In this document: one piece after another, positions 26,213 to 36,798 of the stretch
Position numbering within the stretch: position 1 is the stretch's first letter
How the letters are laid out: the number at the start of each line of letters is the position of its first letter
Source of the DNA: Gilliamella apicola
GTDB taxonomy: Bacteria > Pseudomonadota > Gammaproteobacteria > Enterobacterales > Orbaceae
Direction: 5' to 3'
Assembly: GCF_000599985.1 (NCBI RefSeq)
Contig: NZ_CP007445.1
Location: 1,798,001 to 1,862,000 of the forward strand
DNA: 64,000 nucleotides
The notes under the pieces: generated by a model
Told to the model about the DNA's origin: nothing
What the model saw: the letters and a program-made list of their open reading frames with translations, nothing else
The model's database searches: none
Made by a program: the position numbers and the translations under genes

Positions 26213-26569
26213 ATGTATATCATTTATGGTATTAAAAACTGTAATACAATGAAAAAAGCGTTTACTTGGCTTGATGATCATCATATCCAATATCAATTTC
26301 ATAATTATAAAACAGACGGATTGACGGCTGATCTGCTCGACACTTTTTTGCAATTAGTTGATTGGCAAAGTTTACTTAATACGCGCGGTACAACATGGCG
26401 CAAATTAGATGAACAGGTTCGTGAGCAAATCAATAATGCACAAGCCGCCAAAAAAATTATGTTAGACAATCCATCTATTTTAAAACGTCCATTACTGATC
26501 GATGGTAAGCGTGCCTTGTTAGGATTTTCTGACGAGAGTTATTCACAATTTATTTCGCAATCAAAATAA
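26213..26569 (+). CDS. yffB: ArsC/Spx-family protein YffB
   Basis: This 118-residue thioredoxin-fold protein has [16 protein letters not shown] at the N-terminus (single Cys motif), RGTTWRKL and IKRP-like LKRPLLI further on, and matches YffB of the ArsC/Spx family. Its biochemical role is not established. It lies ten bases upstream of dapE, as in E. coli, so the two are co-transcribed. Confidence 0.93.
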   Translation: MYIIYGIKNCNTMKKAFTWLDDHHIQYQFHNYKTDGLTADLLDTFLQLVDWQSLLNTRGTTWRKLDEQVREQINNAQAAKKIMLDNPSILKRPLLIDGKRALLGFSDESYSQFISQSK

Positions 26570-26579
26570 GATCGAGATT

Positions 26580-27722
26580 ATGATGACTGAACCTGTTATT
26601 GCGCTGACTACTGCGCTTATTGCTGAAAAATCGATAAGTCCTGATGACAAAAACTGTCAAAAAATAATTATCGAACGTTTAAAAAAACTTGGATTTACCA
26701 TTGAAGAAATAAATATTGGGCAAACCAAAAATTTGTGGGCTTTTCATGGTGATCGTAAAAGTAAAACACTGATGTTTGCGGGTCATACTGACGTAGTGCC
26801 CGCAGGCGACGAAACTAAATGGCTTTATCCTCCTTTTACGCCTATCATTGATGAAAATGGTGTACTGTATGGTCGTGGTGCCGCGGACATGAAAAGTGGC
26901 GTGGCAGCTATGATATGTGCAGCAGAAGATTTTATTAAAAACAATCCTGATCATGATGGCTGCGTGGCTTTTTTGTTAACTTCTGATGAAGAAGCTGACG
27001 CAACCGACGGCACCGTTAAAGTAGTCGATTTATTAATGAATCGCCATGAACGTGTTGATTATTGTATTGTTGGCGAACCTTCAAGTGATACCTTACTTGG
27101 CGATCAAATTAAAAATGGGCGTCGTGGTTCATTAACCGCTAATTTAGTCGTGCATGGGGTACAAGGACATGTTGCTTATCCTCATCTGGCTGATAACCCG
27201 GTGCATCGCTTTGCCCCTGCATTAAATGAGCTAGTTAACACAACTTGGGATGAAGGCAATGAGTACTTTCCGCAAACCACCATGCAAGTCGCAAATATCA
27301 GTGGCGGAACTGGAGCTGAAAATGTAATACCTGGCGATCTGAGTGTTCAATTTAATTTTCGCTATAGCAGCGAGCTTACCGACACACAAATTAAAGAACG
27401 TGTTGAACAGATTTTACAAAAGTATAATTTAAAATATACATTAAATTGGCGTCTTTCAGGTCATCCATTTTTAACTCCGCAAGGCGAACTAACCAATGCT
27501 GCTACAGATGCCATTAAGGATATTATGGGAATAAATACCAACCTTTCAACCAGTGGCGGAACGTCAGACGGTCGTTTTATCGCTAAAATGGGCTGCCAAG
27601 TCATTGAGCTTGGTGTGATTAACAAAACTATCCATAAAGTCAACGAAAATGCCAACTGCCAAGATATTATTAATTTAACCGCAATCTATAAACGTATTTT
27701 AGAGACTTTATTACTGGCATAA
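26580..27722 (+). CDS. dapE: Succinyl-diaminopimelate desuccinylase DapE
   Basis: This 380-residue M20-family metallohydrolase removes succinate from N-succinyl-LL-diaminopimelate in lysine and cell-wall synthesis. Metal motifs are present: [42 protein letters not shown], and the C-terminal HKVNEN. Length agrees with E. coli DapE (375). The start may be either of two adjacent ATGs (26580 or 26583). It follows yffB and precedes ypfN, the E. coli order. Confidence 0.98.
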   Translation: MMTEPVIALTTALIAEKSISPDDKNCQKIIIERLKKLGFTIEEINIGQTKNLWAFHGDRKSKTLMFAGHTDVVPAGDETKWLYPPFTPIIDENGVLYGRGAADMKSGVAAMICAAEDFIKNNPDHDGCVAFLLTSDEEADATDGTVKVVDLLMNRHERVDYCIVGEPSSDTLLGDQIKNGRRGSLTANLVVHGVQGHVAYPHLADNPVHRFAPALNELVNTTWDEGNEYFPQTTMQVANISGGTGAENVIPGDLSVQFNFRYSSELTDTQIKERVEQILQKYNLKYTLNWRLSGHPFLTPQGELTNAATDAIKDIMGINTNLSTSGGTSDGRFIAKMGCQVIELGVINKTIHKVNENANCQDIINLTAIYKRILETLLLA

Positions 27723-27757
27723 TTAAGCCCGTTTCGCTTTATCTAAAAGGAGATAAT

Positions 27758-27943
27758 ATGGCATGGCTTAAAGATTATTGGTGGATTATTTTAATTATCT
27801 TAATTGGAATTTTTATCAACGGCATTAAAGCACTAAATCGACTGAGTTATAAAAATTATCTAGAGAAAAAGAACGGGATAAAACCAATACCTTATAGTGA
27901 TGATGATGACGATTGGTCATCATCAAATAAATCAAACAAATAA
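27758..27943 (+). CDS. ypfN: YpfN family (UPF0370) small membrane protein
   Basis: This 61-residue protein begins MAWLKDYWWIILIILIG, a single membrane helix, and ends in an acidic tail (DDDDDWSSS), the hallmark of YpfN. AAAGGAG lies before ATG 27758. It sits directly downstream of dapE as in E. coli. Function unknown. Confidence 0.92.
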   Translation: MAWLKDYWWIILIILIGIFINGIKALNRLSYKNYLEKKNGIKPIPYSDDDDDWSSSNKSNK

Positions 27944-27952
27944 AACTAAACG

Positions 27953-28783
27953 TTACCGAAAATCTTGGTTGGTACTTTCAAATACAGCTTGATGACGGTA
28001 ACGATCTACCCACATTGCTGTTGCACCACAGACAGCAATTGGCATCACAATCAAATTCAGCAGCGGTACCATAGTAAAAAAGCTAACTAAACTACCAAAC
28101 ATTAAATTGTCGACTTTGTTTTGCTTTAAATGTGCACGCATACGGTGAAACTTGATTTTGTGGTTATCAAATGGATAGTCCGCATATTGAATATTGATTT
28201 GCCAAGCGGTAAATAAAAACCATACCACTGGCGTAACCGTTTGCCCAATGACAGGTATAAAATAAGTAAGTAAAATCGGAATAGCCCATAATAGATAATG
28301 ACATAATTTTTTCAGTTCGCGACTTAATATTCGCGGTAAATCTTTAATTAAGCTGATCCATGTTGTATCTGGTGCCGGCATTCCTGTTAATTGCGCTTCA
28401 ACTTGTTCAGCCAATATTCCATTAAAAGGGGCAGCAATAAAGTTAGTAACTGTACTGAAAAAATAACAAAATAAAATAACAAGTATTAAGATTACAATAA
28501 ATACCATGATATATCCTAACCAATTTAACCAGCTTGGTACATAAGATAGCCCCCAATCAACCATGCCAGTAAGAACGGCAAAAAACCAATAAAACAGCGC
28601 CGACATTAACACAATATTGGCAAGTAAAGGTAAAAAAACAAATCGCTTAATACCTGGACTAAAAGCTAACGACCAACCTTTAAAAAAATATTCAAAACCA
28701 TTTCTAGCTTGATAATTTTTGTGGCGTGATTGCGTGTGGGAATGTCGATGTTGAGTATTATTATCTAGTTGATTGGACGTCAC
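27953..28783 (-). CDS. cysZ: CysZ, sulfate transporter
   Basis: This 276-residue inner-membrane protein resembles CysZ: RNGFEYFFKGWSLAFSPGIKRFVFLPLLANI at the start (residues about 27-57), NFIAAPFNGILAEQVE, VWFLFTAWQINIQYADYPFDNH (around residue 190). It mediates sulfate uptake for cysteine synthesis. It is about 20 residues longer than E. coli CysZ (253) because of a His/Gln-rich N-terminus (HRHSHTQSRH). It converges with ypfN, their stops only ten bases apart. Confidence 0.93.
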   Translation of the reverse strand: MTSNQLDNNTQHRHSHTQSRHKNYQARNGFEYFFKGWSLAFSPGIKRFVFLPLLANIVLMSALFYWFFAVLTGMVDWGLSYVPSWLNWLGYIMVFIVILILVILFCYFFSTVTNFIAAPFNGILAEQVEAQLTGMPAPDTTWISLIKDLPRILSRELKKLCHYLLWAIPILLTYFIPVIGQTVTPVVWFLFTAWQINIQYADYPFDNHKIKFHRMRAHLKQNKVDNLMFGSLVSFFTMVPLLNLIVMPIAVCGATAMWVDRYRHQAVFESTNQDFR

Positions 28784-28948
28784 ATTTGGTTCCTTTTTAT
28801 TTACAAGTCTGTCAATACTTTAAGTAAGCATAGACAGGTAATACATTAATAAATAGTTTTAAATAAACGGTGCGATATTTTAAACATACCACCTATTAAC
28901 CTCAATAACGTTTAATCATCTTTACTGGCTATTTTATTTAATATTGCA

Positions 28949-30958
28949 TTATTTTAGTACTGCACTACCTTGATTATTCGCCAACCAAGTTTTAACTTCA
29001 TGTTTGATGACTTGCATTAATGCATTTTTTCCCGCTAATTGATAACGATTAATAATATCCATCTGATTATTTTTGCTATCAATTAATGCGGATAACATCG
29101 GCAATGTTTTGTATTGCTGATGTTGTTGTGTATAAAAATTTAATCGACAAAGTGCAGGATAAGTTGCTTCAAATGGTCGATAGTAATCACAAAAACCGGC
29201 TAATTCACTACAGTCTTGTGCAGATAAATATTGATTACTATCAAAAGTAATCATATCGTTAAACGGTAATTCAATAATATCTTTAAGCCAGTAAACATTA
29301 CGCACAAGTTTTTGTTGTAATTGATTAGTTAATTGTTGCCCTAGCAAAGTTAAGGGTTTAATCGCCATAACTGAATAACTGCCGCTACGGGTCTCTTTAT
29401 GACTACTAACATGCACCAAATTAAAACCACACGCCATCCAAAATTGATAATTGGACTGACTGTAGGCAAAGCTTACCGATAAATAATCGATATTTTGGTT
29501 ATATGATTCATCACATATCGTTTGTATAAGTTTTTTAGCAATTTGTTGCCGACGGTAAGGCTCAATCACCGCAATACGGTTAATGCGTACCGAGCATAAT
29601 TTGGCTGCTAGTTTTTCACCTGCATGAGCGACTAGTGATTGTGCGACCAAATTGCCTTTAGGGCGACGCGTACCTTGCCATACCTGCTCAATGAGGGAAT
29701 CGGATAAATTGCCCTCATTTAACGTAATTGCCGCAGCGATCGGGTTAGTTGTTATTGGATGATTTTTGGATAAATTATTATTGACCGAGGCTTGCCAAAC
29801 TGACAAATTTTGCGCATCAAAAAGGCGTCGTAAATCAACTAATGTAGTTTGATAATGGGCATTTTTTAAAAGATAAAAGATCGATGTTAATGCGTTTATA
29901 TTATGTCGATCGAGTTTACTGTAGTTTATGGATGAATCAATCTTTGTTTGGCTGTTCTTCTCATCCAATATTCCATTTAGCAATAAACGATCGCAAAATA
30001 ACTCTAATTTATCACCAGTTTGCCAACGGATAGGATTATCAAGATAAAAATACTGACATGATTTATTTTCTAACAATTTTAATAAAAAACCCTGCCCTGT
30101 ACCTTCATATCCTTCAACTGTGGTAGTAAGTAATACTTGACTGTTTTTAGCCTTGGCCAGTTGCAGTAATTGTTCAAGCATTGGAAGTGGTATCATGGCA
30201 GCTTCATCAATAACTAAATAATCAGCAAAACTATTTTGTTGCCAAGCAATTAACTCATCAGGTGCATAGAAAGGGGTATTTGGTTTAGCAAAGGCAAAAA
30301 AGCTATTTAATGCCGCTTTATTGGGTGCGGTCACAATACAGTTCTTATGCTGACTAAATAACCCTGCCAAAGCTGATTTACCACGACCTCGTTTAGCAAT
30401 AACGACATTAATGCTTTGCTTACTGTTCAATAATTTTTGTAATGTCATTTGTTGCTGGGTTAAATCATAAACCTGATTGTTCATGTCTGACAATTTTGAT
30501 AATGGTTGATTACTGTATGATGATAAGACAGTAGGCTCAATTGCTATATCGAATTCAGCAAGTGTTTTTAGCAAATGGTTTACAAAGTTTGGTACAGTGA
30601 TGGGGGTATTGGCTTCATTCCAACGTAAACTATCTTGGTCTTGCCAAGTTTCAAGTTGATTAGGCAATAATAAAATCAGTAGACTACCTTTAACCAGTGT
30701 ACCGGTCAACATTGCAAACGCGTCCAGATTAAATCCTATTGTTGCATCAAATATGGCATGCAGATACTCTTGCCCTAATAGCTGTTTGGTTTGAGTAGGT
30801 AAAAGGATATTTGGTAAAAAATCAGGTAATTTTGACTGACTGGTTACACATATCCAATCGCCAACATGTGAAGTTATGGTGTGATTAAGTTGCTCAAATA
30901 ATTTTGTCGCTTCACCCTGTAACACCCATAACGTTCGTGTGCTTTTGAGGCATGACAT
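28949..30958 (-). CDS. tmcA: tRNA(Met) cytidine acetyltransferase TmcA
   Basis: This 669-residue enzyme makes N4-acetylcytidine at the wobble base of elongator tRNA-Met, using ATP and acetyl-CoA. Order of domains: N-terminal DUF1726 region, RecD-like helicase with P-loop AKRGRGKSALAG (near residue 188) and LVIDEAAMIPLP (Walker B), GNAT acetyltransferase (RINRIAVIEPYRRQQIAKKLI, around residue 455) and a C-terminal tRNA-binding part. Length equals E. coli TmcA (671). It starts three bases after the DUF441 gene, in an operon purC-DUF441-tmcA. Confidence 0.96.
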   Translation of the reverse strand: MSCLKSTRTLWVLQGEATKLFEQLNHTITSHVGDWICVTSQSKLPDFLPNILLPTQTKQLLGQEYLHAIFDATIGFNLDAFAMLTGTLVKGSLLILLLPNQLETWQDQDSLRWNEANTPITVPNFVNHLLKTLAEFDIAIEPTVLSSYSNQPLSKLSDMNNQVYDLTQQQMTLQKLLNSKQSINVVIAKRGRGKSALAGLFSQHKNCIVTAPNKAALNSFFAFAKPNTPFYAPDELIAWQQNSFADYLVIDEAAMIPLPMLEQLLQLAKAKNSQVLLTTTVEGYEGTGQGFLLKLLENKSCQYFYLDNPIRWQTGDKLELFCDRLLLNGILDEKNSQTKIDSSINYSKLDRHNINALTSIFYLLKNAHYQTTLVDLRRLFDAQNLSVWQASVNNNLSKNHPITTNPIAAAITLNEGNLSDSLIEQVWQGTRRPKGNLVAQSLVAHAGEKLAAKLCSVRINRIAVIEPYRRQQIAKKLIQTICDESYNQNIDYLSVSFAYSQSNYQFWMACGFNLVHVSSHKETRSGSYSVMAIKPLTLLGQQLTNQLQQKLVRNVYWLKDIIELPFNDMITFDSNQYLSAQDCSELAGFCDYYRPFEATYPALCRLNFYTQQHQQYKTLPMLSALIDSKNNQMDIINRYQLAGKNALMQVIKHEVKTWLANNQGSAVLK

Positions 30959-30961
30959 TGA

Positions 30962-31417
30962 TTAATTTTTTCCAATCAACAATGACAATATGCCAGCGGC
31001 AATAAGTGGCCCAACAGGTACGCCTTTAAAGAACGCTACTCCAAGAAGTGTCCCAATAATTAAGCCATTAACAATGGTAGGATGAGCACCAATTAACGAT
31101 ATTCCACGAGTACCTAGCCATGACACTAAAATTCCCACAACGATAGCAACGATAGACTGCCAAGTTGTGAATGATCTTAAAATATCAGCAACTTTTAATG
31201 AACCATCGGCTAACGGAACCATCATAGCGGCAGTTAAGATCACTATACCAATAGTTAAACCATATTTATTTAGAAATGGAAAATAAGCTGCTAACGGTGT
31301 AAGTTTAAACATTAGCAGCAAGAGTACTGCAAAAGTCACTGTATTATTGTGAGTTAAATAACACAGTGCTGCGAGACCTAAAAGAAGAAAAAAAGAAATA
31401 TCAAACTGTGCAAACAT
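30962..31417 (-). CDS. DUF441 (YeaL-like) membrane protein
   Basis: This 151-residue protein is almost entirely hydrophobic, with about four to five membrane helices. It contains YGLTIGIVILTAAMMVPLADG and the C-terminal VPVGPLIAAGILSLLIGK typical of DUF441. Its ATG overlaps the purC stop by one base (TAATG), suggesting coupled translation. The function is unknown; the purC/tmcA context is probably not informative. Confidence 0.9.
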   Translation of the reverse strand: MFAQFDISFFLLLGLAALCYLTHNNTVTFAVLLLLMFKLTPLAAYFPFLNKYGLTIGIVILTAAMMVPLADGSLKVADILRSFTTWQSIVAIVVGILVSWLGTRGISLIGAHPTIVNGLIIGTLLGVAFFKGVPVGPLIAAGILSLLIGKN

Positions 31418-32127
31418 TACAACGGAACACCGATTCGTGTTGCCACTTCTTCATAGGCTTCAATAACACCACCTAAACCTTGTCGGAAGCGATCTTTATC
31501 CATTTTTTTCAATGTTTCTTTTTCCCACAGGCGACAACCGTCAGGTGAAAATTCATCGCCTAAAGTAATTTCTCCCTTAAATAATCCAAATTCAAGTTTG
31601 TAATCAACTAAAATTAAACCTGCTTTATCAAAGAGTTCTGTCAAAATAGAATTGATTTTGAAGCTAAGTTCTTTCATCGTAGCTAATTGCTCATCTGTCG
31701 CCCAGCCAAAAGCTTTACAGTGAGATTCGTTGACCATAGGATCATGCAGTGCATCGTTTTTAAGGAATAATTCAAACGTTGGAGGATTTAGTTCTTTACC
31801 TTCCTCAACACCTAAGCGTTTAACTAAAGAACCAGCAGCACGATTACGAACTACGCATTCAACAGGTACCATATCAAGTTTTTTTACTAAAACTTCGTTG
31901 TCCGATAGCAAGGCAGCAACCTGAGTTGGTATACCTTCGTCACGTAGTTTAGTCATAATAAAATAGTTAAATTTATTATTGACCATTCCTTTGCGATCTA
32001 ACTGCTCAATACGTAAACCATCGAAAGCAGAAGTATCATTACGAAATTCCAATATTAATAACTCAGGGTTGTCTGTTGAGTAAACAGTTTTTGCTTTACC
32101 GCGATAAAGCTCATCCAACTTTTTCAT
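31417..32127 (-). CDS. purC: SAICAR synthetase PurC
   Basis: Phosphoribosylaminoimidazole-succinocarboxamide synthase, 236 residues, a step in purine synthesis that condenses CAIR with aspartate. Family motifs: [16 protein letters not shown] near the start, [45 protein letters not shown]. Length equals E. coli PurC (237). It overlaps the DUF441 gene by one base; bamC-dapA lies upstream as in E. coli. Confidence 0.97.
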   Translation of the reverse strand: MKKLDELYRGKAKTVYSTDNPELLILEFRNDTSAFDGLRIEQLDRKGMVNNKFNYFIMTKLRDEGIPTQVAALLSDNEVLVKKLDMVPVECVVRNRAAGSLVKRLGVEEGKELNPPTFELFLKNDALHDPMVNESHCKAFGWATDEQLATMKELSFKINSILTELFDKAGLILVDYKLEFGLFKGEITLGDEFSPDGCRLWEKETLKKMDKDRFRQGLGGVIEAYEEVATRIGVPL

Positions 32128-32365
32128 GCCTATAACCTTATATCAATTTGCCAACAAATAATTAAGGAGCTACACGCTCCCTAGATTCAAACTCATTGCT
32201 GCTATTTTTGCTATTAACTCTTTTAGCATGAATAGCAACTGGGTATCATTTTATAGCTAAGATCGAGTTGAAGAAGCTACAAATTCTATACCACACTATG
32301 AATTAAAAGTTATTGTGAATTGGAAGATTATTAATCTTCAAATCCACAAAATAAAAGCTGTTTTA

Positions 32366-33127
32366 TCATCTTTTGTTAAGATGATCTTTAAGATCTTCTT
32401 TATGCCTTTTCATGGACTCTGCATCTTTATCAGCTTCTTTTTTCGATTCATTTTCGTTAGGATCTTTCACTAATGGTTCTCTAAAAGATTGCGGAGCAAG
32501 ATCATCCATTAATGAATTGAATAAACCAACAACGTAACGTTGAACTTCAAGTGGTTGTGAAGAAATATCATCAGCGCCGCGAGTTAATGAACCTAAGCTA
32601 ACAGTAATAGTTTGAGTATCACCAACAATTTTACGTTCAAAAATAAACGATGCTTCTACTGTTTGGTCTTCATCCGCTCGAACAATAAAAGCTTTGCCTG
32701 TTTTAATTGTAGAATTATCACTACTACTAATTGGAATATTCCTATTGTTTAAGGTATTTGGAATTTTATTCCATACGTCAGCGCTGAGTGGTGAATTAAA
32801 AGTAACGACACCATTATTATAAACGACAAAAGAATCAGAAATAGTTGGAATAGGTACAACAGGCGGTCGTATATCAACTTGTTTGCCCAAATTACCTTTA
32901 GAATCGAGTTTATAAATAAAGAAATCAGCTGATTCTGCTGGAATCGACATACCTTTAGGAATAATTAAGGGCTTTAAAGCAGGTGAGTTTAAATAATCTT
33001 CATTACCATCAATTTCGCGCTTATAATTCTGATCGCTACCACATCCTACAAGAAAAAAAGAAACAATAGTCGTCAAAATAGCGGTTTTTTTTACGACATA
33101 ATTATGCAATATAGTTTTATCAAACAT
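32366..33127 (-). CDS. bamC: BamC, outer-membrane assembly lipoprotein, short form lacking the C-terminal domain
   Basis: This 253-residue lipoprotein has lipobox LVGC and a BamC N-terminal region: CGSDQNYKREIDGNEDYL, LIIPKGM, GKQVDIRPPVVPIP, followed by one helix-grip domain ending near residue 220 (EVQRYVVGLFNSLMDD). Canonical BamC (344 residues in E. coli) has a second helix-grip domain; here a Lys/Glu-rich tail of about 30 residues replaces it, and only 240 bp separate the stop from purC, too little for the missing domain. The dapA-bamC-purC order supports the identity. The start may be an internal ATG/GTG closer to the signal peptide, since the N-terminus is long. Confidence 0.85.
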   Translation of the reverse strand: MFDKTILHNYVVKKTAILTTIVSFFLVGCGSDQNYKREIDGNEDYLNSPALKPLIIPKGMSIPAESADFFIYKLDSKGNLGKQVDIRPPVVPIPTISDSFVVYNNGVVTFNSPLSADVWNKIPNTLNNRNIPISSSDNSTIKTGKAFIVRADEDQTVEASFIFERKIVGDTQTITVSLGSLTRGADDISSQPLEVQRYVVGLFNSLMDDLAPQSFREPLVKDPNENESKKEADKDAESMKRHKEDLKDHLNKR

Positions 33128-33166
33128 AGATATCTGCTTTTAAATTAATAGTTGTATGAAAATAAA

Positions 33167-34045
33167 TTACAGTAAATTAGCATCTTTTAATGCTTGCTCT
33201 ACCGCTGGAATTGAAGATTCGGACAGCGATATCATAGGTAAACGAATTGTACCATTATCTATTAAACCTAATCGAGTACATGCCCATTTTACTGGTGTTG
33301 GATTTGGTTCAATAAACAAATTGTTGTGTAGTGCTAATAGACTGTCATTTACCGCTCGTGCTTCTTGGATTTGATTATTTGCAGCTAATTTACAAACCGT
33401 TGCAACCTGTTTTGCTGCAACATTGGCAGTAACTGAAATGACACCATCTCCTCCTAAGATCATAAAATCTAAGAAAGTTGCGTCATCACCACTTAAAAGT
33501 TTGAACTCGTTACCGACTAATCTTCGTGTTTTATAAACACGAGAAAGATCACCAGTAGCATCTTTTAAAGCAACAATATTTTTAATTTTTGACAAACGTG
33601 CGACTGTCTCTGGTTTAATGTCACTACTAGTACGACCAGGTACATTGTATAGAATTTGAGGTAATTCGGTATTTTCAGCAATGGCTTTAAAGTGCTGATA
33701 CATACCTTCTTGAGTTGGTTTATTATAATAAGGAGCCACAGTTAAACAACCAATTACACCAATATTTTCAACTTTATTAGTTAATTCAATCGCTTCTTTG
33801 GTTGCATTTGCGCCTGTTCCTGCAATGATATTAATACGCCCATCAGCATAATCAATGGTTCGTTTAATGACATCAATATGTTCATTATGATCGAGCGTTG
33901 CTGATTCACCAGTTGTTCCAACAGAAACAATAGCTGACGTACCATTAGCAATATGATATTCGACCAGTTTTTTTAAGCTTACTTGGTCTACATTTCCTTT
34001 TAAATCCATTGGTGTAATAAGGGCGACCAGACTTCCTGTAAACAT
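33167..34045 (-). CDS. dapA: 4-hydroxy-tetrahydrodipicolinate synthase DapA
   Basis: A 292-residue aldolase-type enzyme of lysine/diaminopimelate synthesis that condenses pyruvate and aspartate semialdehyde. Motifs: GTTGESATL, the tyrosine in [11 protein letters not shown], the Schiff-base lysine in [34 protein letters not shown] 34045 ([13 protein letters not shown]) is chosen because GAGGT precedes it and it matches the family start; an ATG 15 bases upstream is in frame. bamC follows by 39 bp. Confidence 0.97.
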   Translation of the reverse strand: MFTGSLVALITPMDLKGNVDQVSLKKLVEYHIANGTSAIVSVGTTGESATLDHNEHIDVIKRTIDYADGRINIIAGTGANATKEAIELTNKVENIGVIGCLTVAPYYNKPTQEGMYQHFKAIAENTELPQILYNVPGRTSSDIKPETVARLSKIKNIVALKDATGDLSRVYKTRRLVGNEFKLLSGDDATFLDFMILGGDGVISVTANVAAKQVATVCKLAANNQIQEARAVNDSLLALHNNLFIEPNPTPVKWACTRLGLIDNGTIRLPMISLSESSIPAVEQALKDANLL

Positions 34046-34142
34046 AAAATGACCTCTCATATTATCTGTTTTTAAAACAGCTTTAAAGATTATAAAAACT
34101 ATGAATAAGTATGCGTTATTTCTAAGTTAAATTCAACTTTTG

Positions 34143-34901
34143 TTATGCTGGATTATGAATATCGACAAAAATAGATTGCAAGCTATAATTACTTGCCAAC
34201 CATTCTCCTAATTTTTTTATGCCATAGCGTTCGGTGGCATGGTGACCTGCAGCATAAAAATTAATACCATATTCACGGGCGATGTGAATCGTGCGTTCAG
34301 ATACTTCCCCTGTAAAAAAAGCATCACAGCCAAGTTGAGCAGCTTGTTCTATAAAGTCTTGCCCACCACCACTGCACCACCCGATGCGTTTGATAATTTG
34401 CGGTGCATTATCACCACAAAATAACACTTGAGATTTACCATTATGTAATACTTGCTCTAACTGTTGTTTAAACTCTAAGGCTGTAAGCGGATTGCTTAAA
34501 GATCCGGTATACATTAAATCGGTAATATCATCGTGTTTATCAACTTTGATATCCAACAACTTAGCCAGTTCGATATTATTGCCAAATTGAAGATGCCCAT
34601 CCAATGGCAAATGATAACCGTACAAATTAATATCATGCGATAAAAGTGTTTTTATACGTCGATATTTTATACCTGTAATGGTTTGCGGTTCATTTTTCCA
34701 AAAAAAACCATGATGCACAAGGACAGCATCAGCTTGTAACTCGACAGCTTTATCTAATAATAATTGACAAGCTGTTACTCCTGTAACAATTTTTTTAACC
34801 TCACTTCGTCCTTGTACCTGCAATCCATTGGGTGCATAGTCACGGTATCGACTTATTTGCAATTCATTATTAATTATTTGTTCAAGTTCAATGTGATGCA
34901 T
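34143..34901 (-). CDS. ybgI: Nif3-like dinuclear metal-centre protein (YbgI)
   Basis: This 252-residue protein fits the Nif3/YbgI family that forms hexamers with a dinuclear metal site: YAPNGLQVQG, GVTACQLLLDKAVELQADAVLVHHGFFW, YHLPLDGHLQFGNN, and C-terminal HHATERYGIKKLGEWL. The His and Asp ligands are all visible (HHG, H/D in HLPLDGH, HHATE). Often annotated as GTP cyclohydrolase I type 2 homologue, but the reaction is not firmly known. Monocistronic in this context. Confidence 0.93.
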   Translation of the reverse strand: MHHIELEQIINNELQISRYRDYAPNGLQVQGRSEVKKIVTGVTACQLLLDKAVELQADAVLVHHGFFWKNEPQTITGIKYRRIKTLLSHDINLYGYHLPLDGHLQFGNNIELAKLLDIKVDKHDDITDLMYTGSLSNPLTALEFKQQLEQVLHNGKSQVLFCGDNAPQIIKRIGWCSGGGQDFIEQAAQLGCDAFFTGEVSERTIHIAREYGINFYAAGHHATERYGIKKLGEWLASNYSLQSIFVDIHNPA

Positions 34902-35144
34902 TTTATTTATATTACTAAAAGAAGTTATGGTTAATAATTATAATCACTTTTAACAATTATCTCACCTAGATATTTTACTCGCTTCCATTGGGTTATTTAA
35001 TTAACTATTGTTTACAAAAATACTAAACATTTGTTTATTGTAAATATTGCTAAATTGTAAAAGTTTATTTAGACTTAACACCGTATTGCATTATGCTGTT
35101 TTATGTATATACATTATATATACATTCATTAAAAGGATATTACT

Positions 35145-35915
35145 GTGCCATTTTTAGGAATTGGATTAATTGGTGCCATTGCATTGTTTTTTGCATTTCA
35201 TGCAATTCGCACTCAACAGGATAGATATTGGATTTATATATTATTTATGGTTCCACTACTAGGCAGTATAATCTATTTTGCCATGATATTTCTACCTGAA
35301 TTACGCTCCACACCACTTGGTTATCAAGTTGAATCAAAGTTACGTAAAGCGCTTGATCCTGAGCGCGAACTGCGCGAAGCACAAAAACAATATGAAATAT
35401 CGCAAACCACCAGTACACGAATTGATTTAGGCAAAGCATTAGTTGACAATAATCGGGCAGATGAAGCTTTAATTTACTACCAACAAGCATTAACAGGTAT
35501 TTATGCAACCTCACCAGATATTTTACTGCAATATGCTTATGCGCTATTTATGGATCATCAGTATACTAAAGCGAAAGAGACGTTAAATTTTTTACGTGAA
35601 AAAAACCCCGATTATAAGTCTGATGAAGGTCATTTACTCTATACTAAAATTTTGGTTTCTCTTAATGAAAGAGAGCAAGCGAAGGAAGAATTAGAAGCTT
35701 TAATTAGCTATTTCCCGAGCTTAGAAGCAATTTCTTTTTATTTACAAACCTTAATTGGCTGGAACAATATTAATAATGCAAATCATGTGTTACAAATCAT
35801 AGAGCAACGTTTGAAACATTTACCCAAACATTCCAAACGATTAAATACCCAATGGATCAAAGAGATTGAACAATCTAAACAAAAGTTGAATCAATTAAAC
35901 AACGAAGTGAATTGA
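35145..35915 (+). CDS. Membrane-anchored tetratricopeptide repeat protein
   Basis: This 256-residue protein begins with two membrane segments (FLGIGLIGAIALFFAFHAI and YWIYILFMVPLLGSIIYFAMI, at about residues 3-20 and 28-48), like the N-terminus of PLDc_N-type proteins, followed by a soluble helical part with TPR-like repeats (ALVDNNRADEALIYYQQAL, LQYAYALFMDHQYTKAKETL). It probably faces the cytoplasm as an adaptor. GTG 35145 follows AAAGGAT. It precedes rnt by 12-120 bp and may share its transcript. No specific function can be given. Confidence 0.8.
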   Translation: MPFLGIGLIGAIALFFAFHAIRTQQDRYWIYILFMVPLLGSIIYFAMIFLPELRSTPLGYQVESKLRKALDPERELREAQKQYEISQTTSTRIDLGKALVDNNRADEALIYYQQALTGIYATSPDILLQYAYALFMDHQYTKAKETLNFLREKNPDYKSDEGHLLYTKILVSLNEREQAKEELEALISYFPSLEAISFYLQTLIGWNNINNANHVLQIIEQRLKHLPKHSKRLNTQWIKEIEQSKQKLNQLNNEVN

Positions 35916-36035
35916 TTTAAACAGTGCGTGTCACTTGCTAGAGCTTTGAAAAATGCTACAGCAAAGGTAAAACTAGGCGAATACATTAAAAACTGGCATA
36001 ATAATTTTCATTTTTTAACAAATAAGATAACTATT

Positions 36036-36734
36036 GTGCCAAACGCAAGATTATGTGAACGTTTTCGTGGTTTTTATCCCGTTGTGATTGATATCGAAAC
36101 ATCAGGCTTCGATCCAAAGCAAAATGCAATTTTAGAAATCGCCGCCATTACATTAAAAATGAATAAAGATGGCTGGCTTGAGCCTGATGAAACCTTACAA
36201 TTTAATGTTAATCCATTTGAAGATGCAATTTTAGAACCTACTGCGCTGGCATTTAATGGGATTGATCCCAATAATCCCTTGCGTGGCGCAGTGGATGAAA
36301 AAGTTGCAATTGAAGCAATTTTCAAAATGGTAAGAGCAGGTATTAAAGCAAACGATTGTAACCGTGCGGTAATTATTGCTCATAATGCTCACTTTGATCA
36401 TAGTTTTTTAATGACAGCCGCAGAGCGTGCAGGAATAAAACGTAATCCATTTCATCCATTTGCAACCTTTGATACCGCATCCCTATGTGGTTTAATATTT
36501 GGACAAACGGTTTTGGCTAAAGCCTGTGAAGCGGCAAAAATCCCATTCGACCACAAACAAGCCCATTCGGCGCTCTATGATACTCAAAAAACTGCCATTT
36601 TATTTTGTGAAATCGTCAATCGATATAAACGATTAGGAGGATGGCCGCTTGCTGATATATCACCACAAGCTGAGTTAGATAATGAGTTGAATGGTGAACA
36701 ATTAAGCCAAGAGTCCGATCAACAAACAGAATAA
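36036..36734 (+). CDS. rnt: Ribonuclease T
   Basis: DEDD-family 3'-5' exoribonuclease that trims tRNA and other stable RNAs. Motifs: [18 protein letters not shown] (Exo I), [25 protein letters not shown] (Exo II), [19 protein letters not shown], and [13 protein letters not shown] (Exo III). GTG 36036 gives 232 residues starting at PNARLCERF, close to E. coli RNase T (215). The open frame extends 36 codons further upstream to GTG 35928, a stretch unlike RNase T, so the start is not settled. A GC-rich hairpin follows. Confidence 0.93.
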   Translation: MPNARLCERFRGFYPVVIDIETSGFDPKQNAILEIAAITLKMNKDGWLEPDETLQFNVNPFEDAILEPTALAFNGIDPNNPLRGAVDEKVAIEAIFKMVRAGIKANDCNRAVIIAHNAHFDHSFLMTAAERAGIKRNPFHPFATFDTASLCGLIFGQTVLAKACEAAKIPFDHKQAHSALYDTQKTAILFCEIVNRYKRLGGWPLADISPQAELDNELNGEQLSQESDQQTE

Positions 36735-36740
36735 TAAAAA

Positions 36741-36760
36741 GAGCGCATACGCGCTCTTAA
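36741..36760 (+). terminator. Hairpin after rnt
   Basis: AGAGCGC-ATAC-GCGCTCT followed by TAAAT, six bases after the rnt stop. The stem is strong but the T-tract is short on the plus strand; on the minus strand TTTTTATT follows, so it may mainly serve grxD. Confidence 0.75.
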
Positions 36761-36798
36761 ATGACCTTTGAATCTAAATTAAGTTGAGAAAAGCTATC

